Position numbers and translations under genes: made by a program. From contig SCUJ01000006.1 in assembly GCA_004297165.1 (NCBI GenBank), positions 186,001 through 250,000 of the forward strand: a DNA stretch of 64,000 bases. The letters run 5' to 3'. Positions 47,923-56,139 of this stretch are shown piece by piece; position 1 is the stretch's first letter, and the number at the start of each line of letters is the position of its first letter. The notes below the pieces were generated by a model, which worked only from the letters and a program-made list of their open reading frames with translations, had not been told where the DNA came from and did not search any database. This DNA comes from Gammaproteobacteria bacterium. Its GTDB lineage: Bacteria > Pseudomonadota > Gammaproteobacteria > Eutrophobiales > Eutrophobiaceae.

Positions 47923-48387
47923 TCACACCTCCTGCGTCTCGATGGCCCAGTGCAGCAGTGCCAGGGCATCGGCTTCGTTGTCGTCCTTGGGATCGTGACC
48001 CCGTGTCTGGGCGGCGACGATCATCTCGTCCTTGCCGGCATTGCCTTTGCCGGTCGCGTGCTTCTTGATCGTGCCGACCGGCACGCCCTGGTACGGAATG
48101 TTCTGGTGCTCACACCAGGCAGTGAGGTGGCCCATGAAACCACCGTAGGCGTGTGCCGCATCCACGCCCGCGTGTCGCCGAACCTCTTCGAAGTACACCG
48201 CGTTGACGGAATGGCAGGCCGACAGCAGTTCGTTGAGCCAGCGCTTGAATCGCAGGAAGCGCATTCCGCCGCCCTCGAATCTCTGCGGCTTGAAGCATTC
48301 CGTGCCGCTGATGATGCTGCCATCCAAGTGGTGCAGCGCCCACCCTGTCTTCGTGCCCAGATCGAGGGCCAATATCGTCGTGTTCAT
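47923..48387 (-). CDS. RuvC-like Holliday-junction resolvase
   Basis: A 154-residue RNase H-fold nuclease of the phage RuvC type. The first acidic residue is D9 in LALDLGTKTGWAL, the second is in VYFEEVRRH near 68, and the last are in DPKDDNEADALALLHWAI near 135-150. It would resolve branched replication and recombination intermediates before packaging. The ATG at 48387 was chosen because the conserved first strand begins right after it. Confidence 0.85.
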   Translation of the reverse strand: MNTTILALDLGTKTGWALHHLDGSIISGTECFKPQRFEGGGMRFLRFKRWLNELLSACHSVNAVYFEEVRRHAGVDAAHAYGGFMGHLTAWCEHQNIPYQGVPVGTIKKHATGKGNAGKDEMIVAAQTRGHDPKDDNEADALALLHWAIETQEV

Positions 48388-48412
48388 GTGCTCAGTCCTT
48401 TTGCGCTCTCGG

Positions 48413-48508
48413 TCTGACGCAGCTGACACGGAATGTCGAAACCCTCCATGAGGCGTGCGCACGCGCACACGCGTAGGAGTTACGACGAACTGCGTCAGCT
48501 GCGTCAGA
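48413..48508. repeat. 15-bp perfect inverted repeat between primase and resolvase genes
   Basis: TCTGACGCAGCTGAC (48413-48427) and GTCAGCTGCGTCAGA (48494-48508) are perfect inverted copies 66 bp apart. The right arm is part of a direct GCGTCAG-CT-GCGTCAG doublet, and the loop has an alternating GTGCGCACGCGCACACGCG stretch. It lies in the 140-bp gap after the primase stop. It could be a phage replication origin or a large RNA structure. Confidence 0.55.
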
Positions 48509-48527
48509 CGGCGTGGTTTTCATAGGG

Positions 48528-50822
48528 TCAGTTGTCTGCGTAGGGGGTATAGGCTGGAGTGGGCGGGTTCTTGAGGCCGATCCCCTGAAATCCCCGAACA
48601 CCCACGCTGTTTCGCCATTTCTCGATTCCGCGTGTGATGAGCAGATCGGAAAAGCGCCGTTGCGCACCGATGAATTCGCCCGCCGCTTCGGCCCACTGCT
48701 TCCAGTCGTTGAACAGTTCGGCGGTCAGCGACTTGGCGTTGGGCTCACGCACACAACGCTCCTCCAGCCAACGTCCCAGCGCATCCTCGGCCTCGAAATA
48801 CTCCTCGGTTGCATCCACCACCTGCTGTGGTGGATCGAGCCGCCCAAGGCGCTGCCAGTCCAGGCAACCCTGCACAGCCCAAGCCAGAATGCCGTCACGC
48901 TCGGCCAGCAATTTCTGCTGGAGGTGCTTGTCGCGGCGCTCGGGCGGCACGGTGATCGTGAACGGGATCAGGTGCAGCCGCCGCTTCATCGCTTCGTCGA
49001 TGTTGCGGATGGCAGGCTTGTGGTTGCCTGCCACGAACAACTTGAACTGCGGGAAGAACTCGAAGAAGTCCTGGCGCATGAAGCGCGCGGAGATCTTGTC
49101 GCCCCCGGTCAGGTTCTTGACCTTCGATTCGGCCCAGCGTCGCCCCTGCTCGGTTTCGATGGCTGCAACGAAGCGCGCGCCACGTAGCCCGGCCATATCG
49201 GTCGGATGCCGGTCGGTGCGCGTCTCCATGAAGGTATCCATCGGCGCGTTGGTGGCGTAGTCGCCGAGGATCGTGGCCAGCGTGTTCACGAATACCGACT
49301 TGCCATTCGCGCCCGTCCCGTACAGGAAGAACAAGGCGTGCTCCCGGGTTGAGCCGGTGAGCGCGTAGCCAACCACTCGTTGCAGATAGGCCTGCAGCTC
49401 GTTGTCGCCGCCTGTCACCTCGTCGAGGAACTGCCGCCAGGTCGGACAATCGCTCCCGGGTGTGGCAGTGGTGATCTTGGTGATGCGGTCGGCGCGTTCG
49501 TGCGGGCGCTGCCTGCCTGTCTTGAGGTCGACCACGCCGCCCGGGGTGTTGAGCAGCCAAGGATCGGCATCCCACTCGTCGCTGGTGGCCGCGTGCCGAC
49601 GATCCGCCCGCGCCAGCCGTTCCACGCCACCGACCGTGCCGGAACTGGCGAGCTTGGCTGCCACCTTGGGGTTCTCGGCGCGCACGGCGGTATGCCGGCA
49701 AACACTGCGGATCAGGTCGGTGGCAGCCAGGGTGTCCTCGGTACGCCAGCGATTGCCATCCCACACAAGCCAACGACCCCAGGTCGCAACATAGCGCCAG
49801 TCGCGGTGGTAGCGCCGCGTGAACGCCAGGGCCAATGCGTCCTCCGTACCCCAGACCGATTCGTCGCTACTGACCACGGGCTCGGCTGCTACGGTGACGT
49901 CGTGCATCTGCAGGCGCGGGCCATGAGCGAGAAAGGCCGCGACGTCAAAGCTTTCGGCGATGGCATCGGCCGCATCCCATCCATCAGCCGCTTCCTCGGG
50001 CGGGTACAGGATGTGGCAGGTCTTTGCGCCTGCCGACAGAATGGCCTGCGCCGCCTGCGTCGCGTACTCCCAGCCCGGCTTGTCGCGGTCAGGCCAGATC
50101 AGCACGGACTTGCCGGCCAGGGGCGACCAATCGGTTTTCTCTACCGGGGCATTCGCACCGTGCATCGCCGTCGTGGCCACGATGCTCGCATCGATGAGTG
50201 CCTGCGCGCATTTTTCGCCTTCGACCAGCACTACTTGCGCGGCATTTGTCATCCCCGGCTGGTTGTAAAGCGGACGTGGATCGGGCGGTGCCATCTTGCG
50301 ACGCTTGGCATCCCATGGCCGGAACTGCTTCTTCTGCCCGGGCGGGTCGTAGCGGTAGACGACGGCAATGAGATGGCCCGCCGGATCGAGGTAGTCCCAC
50401 TTCGACGTGGCTGGGCCGAGCTCGTCGACCGGAGCTTCCTTCTTGCCAGATTTGGGCATCGGCATTACCCGGGCACGACCGAGCAGGTCCGCAGCTGCAT
50501 CGAGTACACGATTGAAGTCGGTGTGGATGTTTAGCGCTAAATGTCCGGCGATCAGTGAAAAAATGTCGCCGCCATCGCCCGTCGCGCGATCCGTCCAGAG
50601 TCCTGTCTTCTCGCCGTCGAGCACCACCTCGAGACTATCGCCGGGACTGCCCAGCACGTCGCCGATCAGGAATTTGCCCCGGCGCTTCTTGCCTGCCGGA
50701 AACATCGTGGACAGTACCGATGAAAGGCGCGCGATCAGCCCGGCCCGAAGTTCCTCGCGCTCGCTATCATTGAGGATGCTCGGTGGCTCGACAGATTGCG
50801 GTGTGTCGTTGAAATCAAGCAT
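48528..50822 (-). CDS. P4-type phage primase/SF3 helicase
   Basis: A 764-residue replication protein. The N-terminal half has a Toprim primase part with VVLVEGEKCAQALIDA (VEGEK near 200) and SVLIWPDRDKPG, and the C-terminal half is a D5-N/DUF5906-type SF3 helicase with Walker A GTGANGKS near 501-508. Typical SF3 residues follow (MDTFMETRTDRHPTDMAGLR, KLFVAGNHKPAIRN). The ATG at 50822 lies 8 bases after GGAGG. It should start DNA synthesis of the phage. Confidence 0.92.
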   Translation of the reverse strand: MLDFNDTPQSVEPPSILNDSEREELRAGLIARLSSVLSTMFPAGKKRRGKFLIGDVLGSPGDSLEVVLDGEKTGLWTDRATGDGGDIFSLIAGHLALNIHTDFNRVLDAAADLLGRARVMPMPKSGKKEAPVDELGPATSKWDYLDPAGHLIAVVYRYDPPGQKKQFRPWDAKRRKMAPPDPRPLYNQPGMTNAAQVVLVEGEKCAQALIDASIVATTAMHGANAPVEKTDWSPLAGKSVLIWPDRDKPGWEYATQAAQAILSAGAKTCHILYPPEEAADGWDAADAIAESFDVAAFLAHGPRLQMHDVTVAAEPVVSSDESVWGTEDALALAFTRRYHRDWRYVATWGRWLVWDGNRWRTEDTLAATDLIRSVCRHTAVRAENPKVAAKLASSGTVGGVERLARADRRHAATSDEWDADPWLLNTPGGVVDLKTGRQRPHERADRITKITTATPGSDCPTWRQFLDEVTGGDNELQAYLQRVVGYALTGSTREHALFFLYGTGANGKSVFVNTLATILGDYATNAPMDTFMETRTDRHPTDMAGLRGARFVAAIETEQGRRWAESKVKNLTGGDKISARFMRQDFFEFFPQFKLFVAGNHKPAIRNIDEAMKRRLHLIPFTITVPPERRDKHLQQKLLAERDGILAWAVQGCLDWQRLGRLDPPQQVVDATEEYFEAEDALGRWLEERCVREPNAKSLTAELFNDWKQWAEAAGEFIGAQRRFSDLLITRGIEKWRNSVGVRGFQGIGLKNPPTPAYTPYADN

Positions 50823-51414
50823 CGGCGGCACCTCCGATTACGTCGGCGATACCGGCCAGATCACGCGGGATGCGCGATTCATGACGCAACTTGCGTAGCG
50901 CCTTGACTTCGATTTGGCGGATGCGCTCGCGCGAAACCTCCATCTGTTCGGCGATTTCATCCAGCGACGAACCGACAAAGAAGCGCTCGCGGATCACATT
51001 CGCCTCACGAGGCGTCAGCGAATCGAGGGCGCCCTGAAGAATGCGGCCTGCCTGTGCATGGCTGGCCAACCGCAAAGGGTCGGCGGCAGTGCGCGTGCCG
51101 CAGACCAGCGCCTGCACGCTATCCGCGTCCAGATCGATGCTGGAATGGTTCTGCTCTAGCGGCTGCAGTTGGGCATCCGACCACAGGTCGGATGGAGATG
51201 CGCGCAGGTAGTCACACAAGGCCCACGCGCACTCCCGCAGCAGGCCCTCCCGGTTGAGAGGGGAGCGCGTGAGGTTGAGGTAAGGCAGCAGCGATCCGTA
51301 GTAGCTGATCCCGACGGTGGCGGCGAACTGCGCCCCCGGCCTGTGGCCTGCCTGCTCGATGGCGCGCAGCAAGCGTGCATTGCGCACCGTGATTCGGACA
51401 CGGTAGTCACTCAT
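50815..51414 (-). CDS. Sigma-70 region 4-containing phage regulator
   Basis: A 199-residue protein whose C-terminal part is a nearly complete sigma-70 region 4: LTPREANVIRERFFVGSSLD (about 134-153) then IAEQMEVSRERIRQIEVKAL. The N-terminal part has a helix-turn-helix-like ARLLRAIEQAGHRPGAQFAA segment but no region 2, so it cannot act as a classical sigma factor alone. It may redirect host polymerase or act as a decoy. It overlaps the primase gene by 8 bp. Confidence 0.85.
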   Translation of the reverse strand: MSDYRVRITVRNARLLRAIEQAGHRPGAQFAATVGISYYGSLLPYLNLTRSPLNREGLLRECAWALCDYLRASPSDLWSDAQLQPLEQNHSSIDLDADSVQALVCGTRTAADPLRLASHAQAGRILQGALDSLTPREANVIRERFFVGSSLDEIAEQMEVSRERIRQIEVKALRKLRHESRIPRDLAGIADVIGGAADA

Positions 51415-51619
51415 GAGTGCCTCCCTGCGTCGCCGCCCATGTGGAGAGTTCCGATATCCGAAAGCGAACCATCTGGCCGACCCGATAGTGCGGGATACGC
51501 TTAGAAGCGCGGCTGCTGGGCTTGGTGAAAAAATGCAGCGGCAGAGCCAAGGTGCGTGCGGCGTGCTGCGCGCCGACCATCGGCTCCACTGCCTGTGGTT
51601 GTGAATAGGAATGCTTCAT
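51407..51619 (-). CDS. Small helix-turn-helix/excisionase-like protein
   Basis: A 70-residue protein (MKHSYSQPQAVEPMVGAQHA...) with an AARTLALPLHFFTKPSSRAS helix-wing and KRIPHYRVGQMVRFRISELS, the typical end of MerR/AlpA-type excisionase folds. GGAGG lies 8 bases before the ATG at 51619. It overlaps both neighbours. Confidence 0.7.
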   Translation of the reverse strand: MKHSYSQPQAVEPMVGAQHAARTLALPLHFFTKPSSRASKRIPHYRVGQMVRFRISELSTWAATQGGTHE

Positions 51620-52353
51620 GGTGTTGTCCTCCAGCAGCGGTCTTGCCACGCGCACATCCGGCATTCGAAATGGGTCTGGTCATTGAAGGCACGCGGCAGG
51701 AGCTCTCCTGCCTCGGTTGCCGTGATGACCTTCACCGCCCGATCCGACATGCGCTGGGCCAGGGCTGCGTCAAAGGGCACGGCCTCGGTGTATATCTCCA
51801 TCGTGTCGGCGTGGAGCGCCGTGAAGATTGCCGGGTGTTCGTGTAGTTCGAGATAGGCTTGGTAGATCGCTACTTGCGCGGCGTAGATGGGCTTAGCGAT
51901 GGCCAGTCCACTTTTTTCCAGCACACGCCAGGACTTGTTCCCCAGGCACTTGTTCTCCCAGAGCGCGGGATATGCGAAGCCCTCCGGGCCGCCGACGATG
52001 ACGCCGTCGATGTGACCCTGCAGGCGGTCATCAGCCACCGAGAAACCGAACTGTTCGCCGTCGGCCTTGCGGGTGCGCAGATCGAAGCCCGCATCCCGAA
52101 GCCATACGACCATGCAGTCCTCCATGACGTGGCCACGCTCGAAGATGCGCAGCATCCGCCCGGGGATATCACGCCCGTGGTCGACGGGCGCCTTAGCGTA
52201 CTCGAACTGCAGCGCGCGCTCGCAGGCCACACCCAGACGCGAGGCACCGAGGTACTGGCGCTCGGTCTGGCGGGCACGGGCCTGCTGCATCCCGAGGTCG
52301 ATTAGCGCCGTGACCTGACCGGAGAGGCTCGATGATGAGTTGAAGTCCATCAT
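51616..52353 (-). CDS. Cas4-like PD-(D/E)XK nuclease with Fe-S cysteines
   Basis: A 245-residue nuclease. The core acidic residues are D116 in HIDGVI and E133-x-K135 in WENKCL, followed by Q160 in AAQVAIYQAY (Q-x-x-x-Y motif). One N-terminal cysteine (C44, GVACERALQ) and three C-terminal ones in FECRMCAWQDRCW match the four-cysteine iron-sulphur layout of Cas4/AddB-type nucleases. It probably resects DNA ends for recombination together with the Sak4-like protein of the same operon. Confidence 0.8.
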   Translation of the reverse strand: MMDFNSSSSLSGQVTALIDLGMQQARARQTERQYLGASRLGVACERALQFEYAKAPVDHGRDIPGRMLRIFERGHVMEDCMVVWLRDAGFDLRTRKADGEQFGFSVADDRLQGHIDGVIVGGPEGFAYPALWENKCLGNKSWRVLEKSGLAIAKPIYAAQVAIYQAYLELHEHPAIFTALHADTMEIYTEAVPFDAALAQRMSDRAVKVITATEAGELLPRAFNDQTHFECRMCAWQDRCWRTTP

Positions 52354-52850
52354 GGTTTTTTCCCCTTCGGTTCATCCCACGGCAGGTCGTCCTCGAGATC
52401 GGCGAACGGGTTGGCGCTGTCCGGCGACAAGGGATCGGGCATGGGCGGCAAGCCCCGCACAGGCGGGAACTTGCTCTGCTCGTGTTGCGCTACCATCGCG
52501 TCCGACCAGCAGGTGACGATTGCGTTGATTACCTGCAGCGCCTCCGCTTCGGAGTAGTCGCCCAGCGGTTTGGCAAAGCCGATCTCGCCCGCCGCCTCGC
52601 CGAATGCCTTGAGGCACTGCCTCATCGCGGCAATCTCGATATCAGACGGATCGATCATGGCGACCTCCTTGATATCGATTCGGCCTTCCTTGGCGCGCAG
52701 CCAGTTGCCGTAGAGCAGGTGGAAGGTGTCCTGGCAGCGGCGCGAGCAGAACACCCAGTCGATGGGGTAGCGGTGCGGGTCGGCTGTCTTGAATCGACCG
52801 TCCGAGTGCCCGTAGCCGCGTGCTTGACGTTTGCAGACCCAGCATTTCAC
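52350..52850 (-). CDS. DUF6511-like zinc-binding phage protein
   Basis: A 166-residue protein with an N-terminal treble-clef-like cysteine set: C3 and C6 in KCWVCKRQARG, C35 and C39 in WVFCSRRCQDTFH. The middle is helical (IDPSDIEIAAMRQCLKAFGE, about 66-85) and the end is proline-rich and acidic. It resembles DUF6511 proteins. Function unknown. It overlaps the genes on both sides as ATGA. Confidence 0.75.
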   Translation of the reverse strand: MKCWVCKRQARGYGHSDGRFKTADPHRYPIDWVFCSRRCQDTFHLLYGNWLRAKEGRIDIKEVAMIDPSDIEIAAMRQCLKAFGEAAGEIGFAKPLGDYSEAEALQVINAIVTCWSDAMVAQHEQSKFPPVRGLPPMPDPLSPDSANPFADLEDDLPWDEPKGKKP

Positions 52851-53704
52851 GCCTCATCCTCGAACTCATCGAGCAGCAGGCCCAATTGCAGGGCAGCGCC
52901 AGCGAAGGCGGCCTCACAGCGGCGCTTGAAGTCGGGGTAGCTCATCGAACTGCGCGCGATGGCTGTGACCGCGTGAATCTGCGATTCCAGATGCGCGAGG
53001 CCTTGGTCGGACAACCACTGGTGGTGCTTCTGCGAGATACCCTTGCGGTTGCGAATCTCGCCCAGCAGATCCTCCGGCAACACCGGGCCGTACACCCAGC
53101 GCAGCGTGATCTGGCCGATGACGTGCGGCGGGTTCTGCTCGTGCCCCTGATACCGCCAGTTGAAGAGGCGGTACAAAGCGCGGTAATAGTCTGGATGGAA
53201 GCGCCGCTCCCATGACGAGCAGGATTGCCGCAGCAGCTTGGAGATCAGTTCCTGCAGCGCGTCGGGTGCGCGGTGGTACTGGAACCCGGTCGCCTCATCG
53301 ATCAGCGCGGTTTCTCCGGTGACCGCCAGCGCCGACAGAATCTTGCGGCAGTTGGGGATAAGGTGCTGGCGCTTAGGATGCAGCTGTCCAAGCAATGCGG
53401 CATCGATGACGCCGAGCGCCACATCACCAACAATTCCAGCCGGAAAGAATGTACCGGTTTGCCCCGAGGGCAGGCGGACCTTTGCGTACCCTTTTTTCTC
53501 AAACGCTGACAATGACTTAGCGGCAAATTCGCGGATCAAAGCGCCAATCTGCGTACTAGGGCTTTTTTCCCGCAGACCCAGAGCACGAGCCAGTTGGCGC
53601 TGGACGTAGCCGCGTTCGCCGTTGGTGAGCACAACAGCTTCGCAGTCGAGATCACCGAAATGCACAACGCCGTAGTGGCTGGCGGTGAGGACGGATGTGT
53701 TCAT
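52847..53704 (-). CDS. P63C-domain phage protein
   Basis: A 285-residue protein. The C-terminal half (about 150-260) is the P63C domain with HPDYYRALYRLFNWRYQGHE and ITLRWVYGPVLPEDLLGEIR, followed by NRKGISQKHHQWLSDQGLAH. The N-terminal half has a DUF-type RGYVQRQLARALGLREKSPS segment. Known from phages and mobile elements; role unknown. The ATG at 53704, 6 bases after GAGGAG, is preferred to 53710. Confidence 0.85.
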   Translation of the reverse strand: MNTSVLTASHYGVVHFGDLDCEAVVLTNGERGYVQRQLARALGLREKSPSTQIGALIREFAAKSLSAFEKKGYAKVRLPSGQTGTFFPAGIVGDVALGVIDAALLGQLHPKRQHLIPNCRKILSALAVTGETALIDEATGFQYHRAPDALQELISKLLRQSCSSWERRFHPDYYRALYRLFNWRYQGHEQNPPHVIGQITLRWVYGPVLPEDLLGEIRNRKGISQKHHQWLSDQGLAHLESQIHAVTAIARSSMSYPDFKRRCEAAFAGAALQLGLLLDEFEDEA

Positions 53705-53714
53705 GGTCATCTCC

Positions 53715-54341
53715 TCACTGGGCCCAGGACGGTTTGCCCGTCATGGGTGCGCGTTGTTGGGCCGGTGCCGCGTAAGCAGGAGCCGCCTGCGCCGGAGCGC
53801 CGGAAGTGCCACCATCGGTGGTCTTGGGCGGCACCCCCATCACCTTGGCGTAATCGGGGTGGTCAGGTTCGACCGCGACCTTGACCACGTTGCGGTCTTG
53901 GCCATTGCTGTCCTTCTCGATGTCCACGCGGGCCAGAAACTCCAGGCCATCCAGTTCGTGGAAGCCCTGGATGCGGCGCGCGGCAGCTGCCTGCGGGCTG
54001 TTGTCCTGCGGATGGACATTGCGGGCGCTGTTAAGCGCAGCACGGATGAAGCTGCGTCCCATCTGGCCCCAGGTCGGCCCTTTGCGGGAGTGGAGCCCGA
54101 TGTTCGACCACAGCTTGCGTTTGGCGTACTCGCCGCCGGTAATGACGAATTCGGCGGCGAGATAGACCGCTCCGGTGTCGAAGGACTCGGTGGCGTAGCC
54201 GCCCGTCCAGCCCTTACTCGCGTCGTCATGGCCGCCCGGCTTGAAGGTCATGCGCATCGGCGCGATGACCCCTTTGGGGATCAGATCAAAGCCGGACTGT
54301 TGGGGATCAGCATCTTGAAAATCAAAATAGTTGGACGACAT
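53715..54341 (-). CDS. Phage protein upstream of P63C gene, possible ssDNA-binding role
   Basis: A 208-residue protein (MSSNYFDFQDADPQQSGFDL...) with a core beta domain (PMRMTFKPGGHDDASKGWTG, then AVYLAAEFVITGGEYAKRKL, DUF669-like) and a C-terminal A/P/Q-rich tail typical of single-stranded DNA-binding proteins. The tail ends KPSWAQ, without the acidic tip of SSB. It lies next to a Sak4-like ATPase, which usually works with such a protein. Function inferred. Confidence 0.6.
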   Translation of the reverse strand: MSSNYFDFQDADPQQSGFDLIPKGVIAPMRMTFKPGGHDDASKGWTGGYATESFDTGAVYLAAEFVITGGEYAKRKLWSNIGLHSRKGPTWGQMGRSFIRAALNSARNVHPQDNSPQAAAARRIQGFHELDGLEFLARVDIEKDSNGQDRNVVKVAVEPDHPDYAKVMGVPPKTTDGGTSGAPAQAAPAYAAPAQQRAPMTGKPSWAQ

Positions 54342-54346
54342 GGCAA

Positions 54347-55180
54347 TTACTCCTTGGATTCGGTGGTGTTCGGGGTGGCAGACGTGACCGATGCGCACTT
54401 GGCGATCAGCGCGCCGAGATGCGGCGGTTCCAGCAGGTCGAGACGACCGCTGCGGTCTTTGGCCGGGAAGCTGTAGGGATTGACGGTGTGCGTGACGAAG
54501 GCGCGGTAGGACGTACCGTCCTCTGCCTTGATCTCGGCCAACGTCACAACCTCATCGACGATGCCGGGCAGCTCCAGGCTGGTCTTGCTGCCTTCGATCT
54601 GAGGCACGAAAACCTTGCGGTTGTAGTCATCGAGCCGTTCGTCGAGGATGGCCACGAACACCACGTTCTTGCCCCGTGCGTGCTGTAAGTGGGTCAGTGC
54701 GCCGACCATCTCCTGCCCGAGCAAGCCGTAGGCAGCGCGCAGGTCGGGCTTGCCGGAGCGGTCGCTAGTGGCACCCGGCTGCGTCTTGCACCACGCGAAA
54801 CACTGGCGCGAGAGCTGCGTGATCGAGTCGAGGAAAAAAGTCTGGTAACGCTCGAGTTGTGCCGGGTCACCGAACTTCTCGACGACGTGGTCGTAGTGAG
54901 CCTGCGAGAACGCGCTTTCCGGTGGCAGCGACTTGTCCGGGCCTGCGAGGAACACGAAGAAATCTCGGCTGTCTGGCCATGAGGCCGGGCGGATGGTGTC
55001 AACCGGATGGTCGGCAATGGCCAGATCACCTGCCTCGACATCGATGAACAGCGTCGTGGCCGGGTCGAGATCTTTGATTCGGGTGGTTTTGCCGATGCCG
55101 GATTTGCCGAGCATCAGCAGCTTCACGCCTTTGCGTTCTGCCATCCGCTCGATGGCGGATACGATGGGGAGCCTTTTCAT
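54347..55180 (-). CDS. AAA_24/Sak4-like recombination ATPase
   Basis: A 277-residue RecA-fold ATPase. Walker A GKSGIGKTT is at 25-33, Walker B-like FFLDSITQLSRQ near 115, and a FVAILDERLDDYNRKVFVPQ strand follows. This corresponds to the AAA_24 family, which includes the phage single-strand-annealing recombinase Sak4. Neighbouring nuclease and SSB-like genes support a recombination role. Confidence 0.85.
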   Translation of the reverse strand: MKRLPIVSAIERMAERKGVKLLMLGKSGIGKTTRIKDLDPATTLFIDVEAGDLAIADHPVDTIRPASWPDSRDFFVFLAGPDKSLPPESAFSQAHYDHVVEKFGDPAQLERYQTFFLDSITQLSRQCFAWCKTQPGATSDRSGKPDLRAAYGLLGQEMVGALTHLQHARGKNVVFVAILDERLDDYNRKVFVPQIEGSKTSLELPGIVDEVVTLAEIKAEDGTSYRAFVTHTVNPYSFPAKDRSGRLDLLEPPHLGALIAKCASVTSATPNTTESKE

Positions 55181-55659
55181 GCCGCCTCCCCCTCGATGGT
55201 CAGAGTGATGGTCGGCTTGCCTTCATCCACCGTGCGTGCGGCGGCGAATTGCTGCTGCAGCGCCGTGGGCCAGCTCGTGTAACGGGTTTCGGATACCGAC
55301 AACTTGATGTCGATGTAGTCCTCGACCTTGTCGCCCGATGCCACGATGCGCTCGGCAATCTCTTTCAGGATCGTCTGGTTCCAGGTGACCTTCTTGGGCA
55401 ACTCGAACTTGACGTGTAACGGGCCGTCGCTGATGTGGGCGGTACCGAAATCTCGGCCGGCTTCCCGCAATGCGATGCGGGCCTGCTCGCTGAAACGCTG
55501 CGCCTTGGCGGCATCCAGCTTGCTACGCAGTTGTTTGAGGTATGCGATGGCCTCGTCGACGTGGCCTTCGGACTCCATAAAGTCACGAATTGGCAAGGAC
55601 ACCAGTTGGGCGACCGTCATGCTGTCGAGGTCTGCTGGATAGTGGGTAAGGTCTTTCAT
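55177..55659 (-). CDS. Phage protein of unknown function
   Basis: A 160-residue protein (MKDLTHYPADLDSMTVAQLV...) with a first helical part containing DEAIAYLKQLRSKLDAAKAQ and a second alpha/beta part (HVKFELPKKVTWNQTILKEI, then ASGDKVEDYIDIKL). It is probably a conserved partner in Sak4-type operons. The ATG at 55659, 6 bases after GAGGAG, was chosen. Function unknown. Confidence 0.7.
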   Translation of the reverse strand: MKDLTHYPADLDSMTVAQLVSLPIRDFMESEGHVDEAIAYLKQLRSKLDAAKAQRFSEQARIALREAGRDFGTAHISDGPLHVKFELPKKVTWNQTILKEIAERIVASGDKVEDYIDIKLSVSETRYTSWPTALQQQFAAARTVDEGKPTITLTIEGEAA

Positions 55660-55669
55660 GGTCATCTCC

Positions 55670-55981
55670 TCAACCCGGTACACGTTCGGAGGTCGAGACG
55701 TAGAGGTGGCGTTTCTCGTAATCGAGCACGCCGTTCTCGCCGTCCAAGGGATAGGCCACCTTCTTCGAGAACTTATTGAAGACCGGGCCACGGCCAAGAC
55801 CGCGCCAGCGCGTGAGCGTCTTGGGGGACATGCCCCAGCGGCCCGCCAGCTCGACTTCGCTCAGGAAGCGGCGCTCGGACAGTGCCGAAGATTGAGGGGA
55901 AGGCTTCGAGTTGAACCCGACGCCGGAATTGAGGCCCGGTTTGCCACCGAAGCCAGGGGACATTGCCATTGAATAGGCCAT
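55670..55981 (-). CDS. Helix-turn-helix protein, first gene of the early operon
   Basis: A 103-residue protein with a G/S/P-rich N-terminal part and a C-terminal MerR/excisionase-like DNA-binding part: FLSEVELAGRWGMSPKTLTR (about 40-59) then WRGLGRGPVFNKFSKKVAYP. It could be the early regulator or excisionase. The ATG at 55981 has AAAGGAG 7 bases away; 55987 is too close. Two tandem palindromes lie about 100-130 bp upstream. Confidence 0.75.
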   Translation of the reverse strand: MAYSMAMSPGFGGKPGLNSGVGFNSKPSPQSSALSERRFLSEVELAGRWGMSPKTLTRWRGLGRGPVFNKFSKKVAYPLDGENGVLDYEKRHLYVSTSERVPG

Positions 55982-56023
55982 TGCCATGCTCCTTTCCCAT
56001 TCAGGGATTGGGGCGTGAGCGGT

Positions 56024-56042
56024 GGCCAGTCCTGTACTGGCC
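56024..56042. promoter_or_regulatory. Palindrome upstream of the early operon
   Basis: GGCCAGT and ACTGGCC form a perfect 7-bp inverted repeat around CCTGT. It lies between the HTH gene start and the tandem 17-bp palindromes. It may be an operator or an RNA hairpin in the leader. Confidence 0.4.
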
Positions 56043-56076
56043 GTTGATGCCGTTTCACGCCTTCATCGGGGAAGGC

Positions 56077-56114
56077 GCTACATCCGGCGTAGCAACAGCT
56101 ACATTTGGCGTAGC
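56077..56114. promoter_or_regulatory. Two tandem 17-bp palindromic operators
   Basis: GCTAC-ATCCGGC-GTAGC (56077-56093) and GCTAC-ATTTGGC-GTAGC (56098-56114) have identical 5-bp inverted arms and are offset by exactly 21 bp, two helical turns. They lie in the 158-bp gap upstream of the early operon. A dimeric repressor binding both sites cooperatively is likely; the HTH proteins at 55670 and 56140 are candidates. Confidence 0.6.
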
Positions 56115-56139
56115 GGAAAACTTTTTTCTCGGCCCTCCG

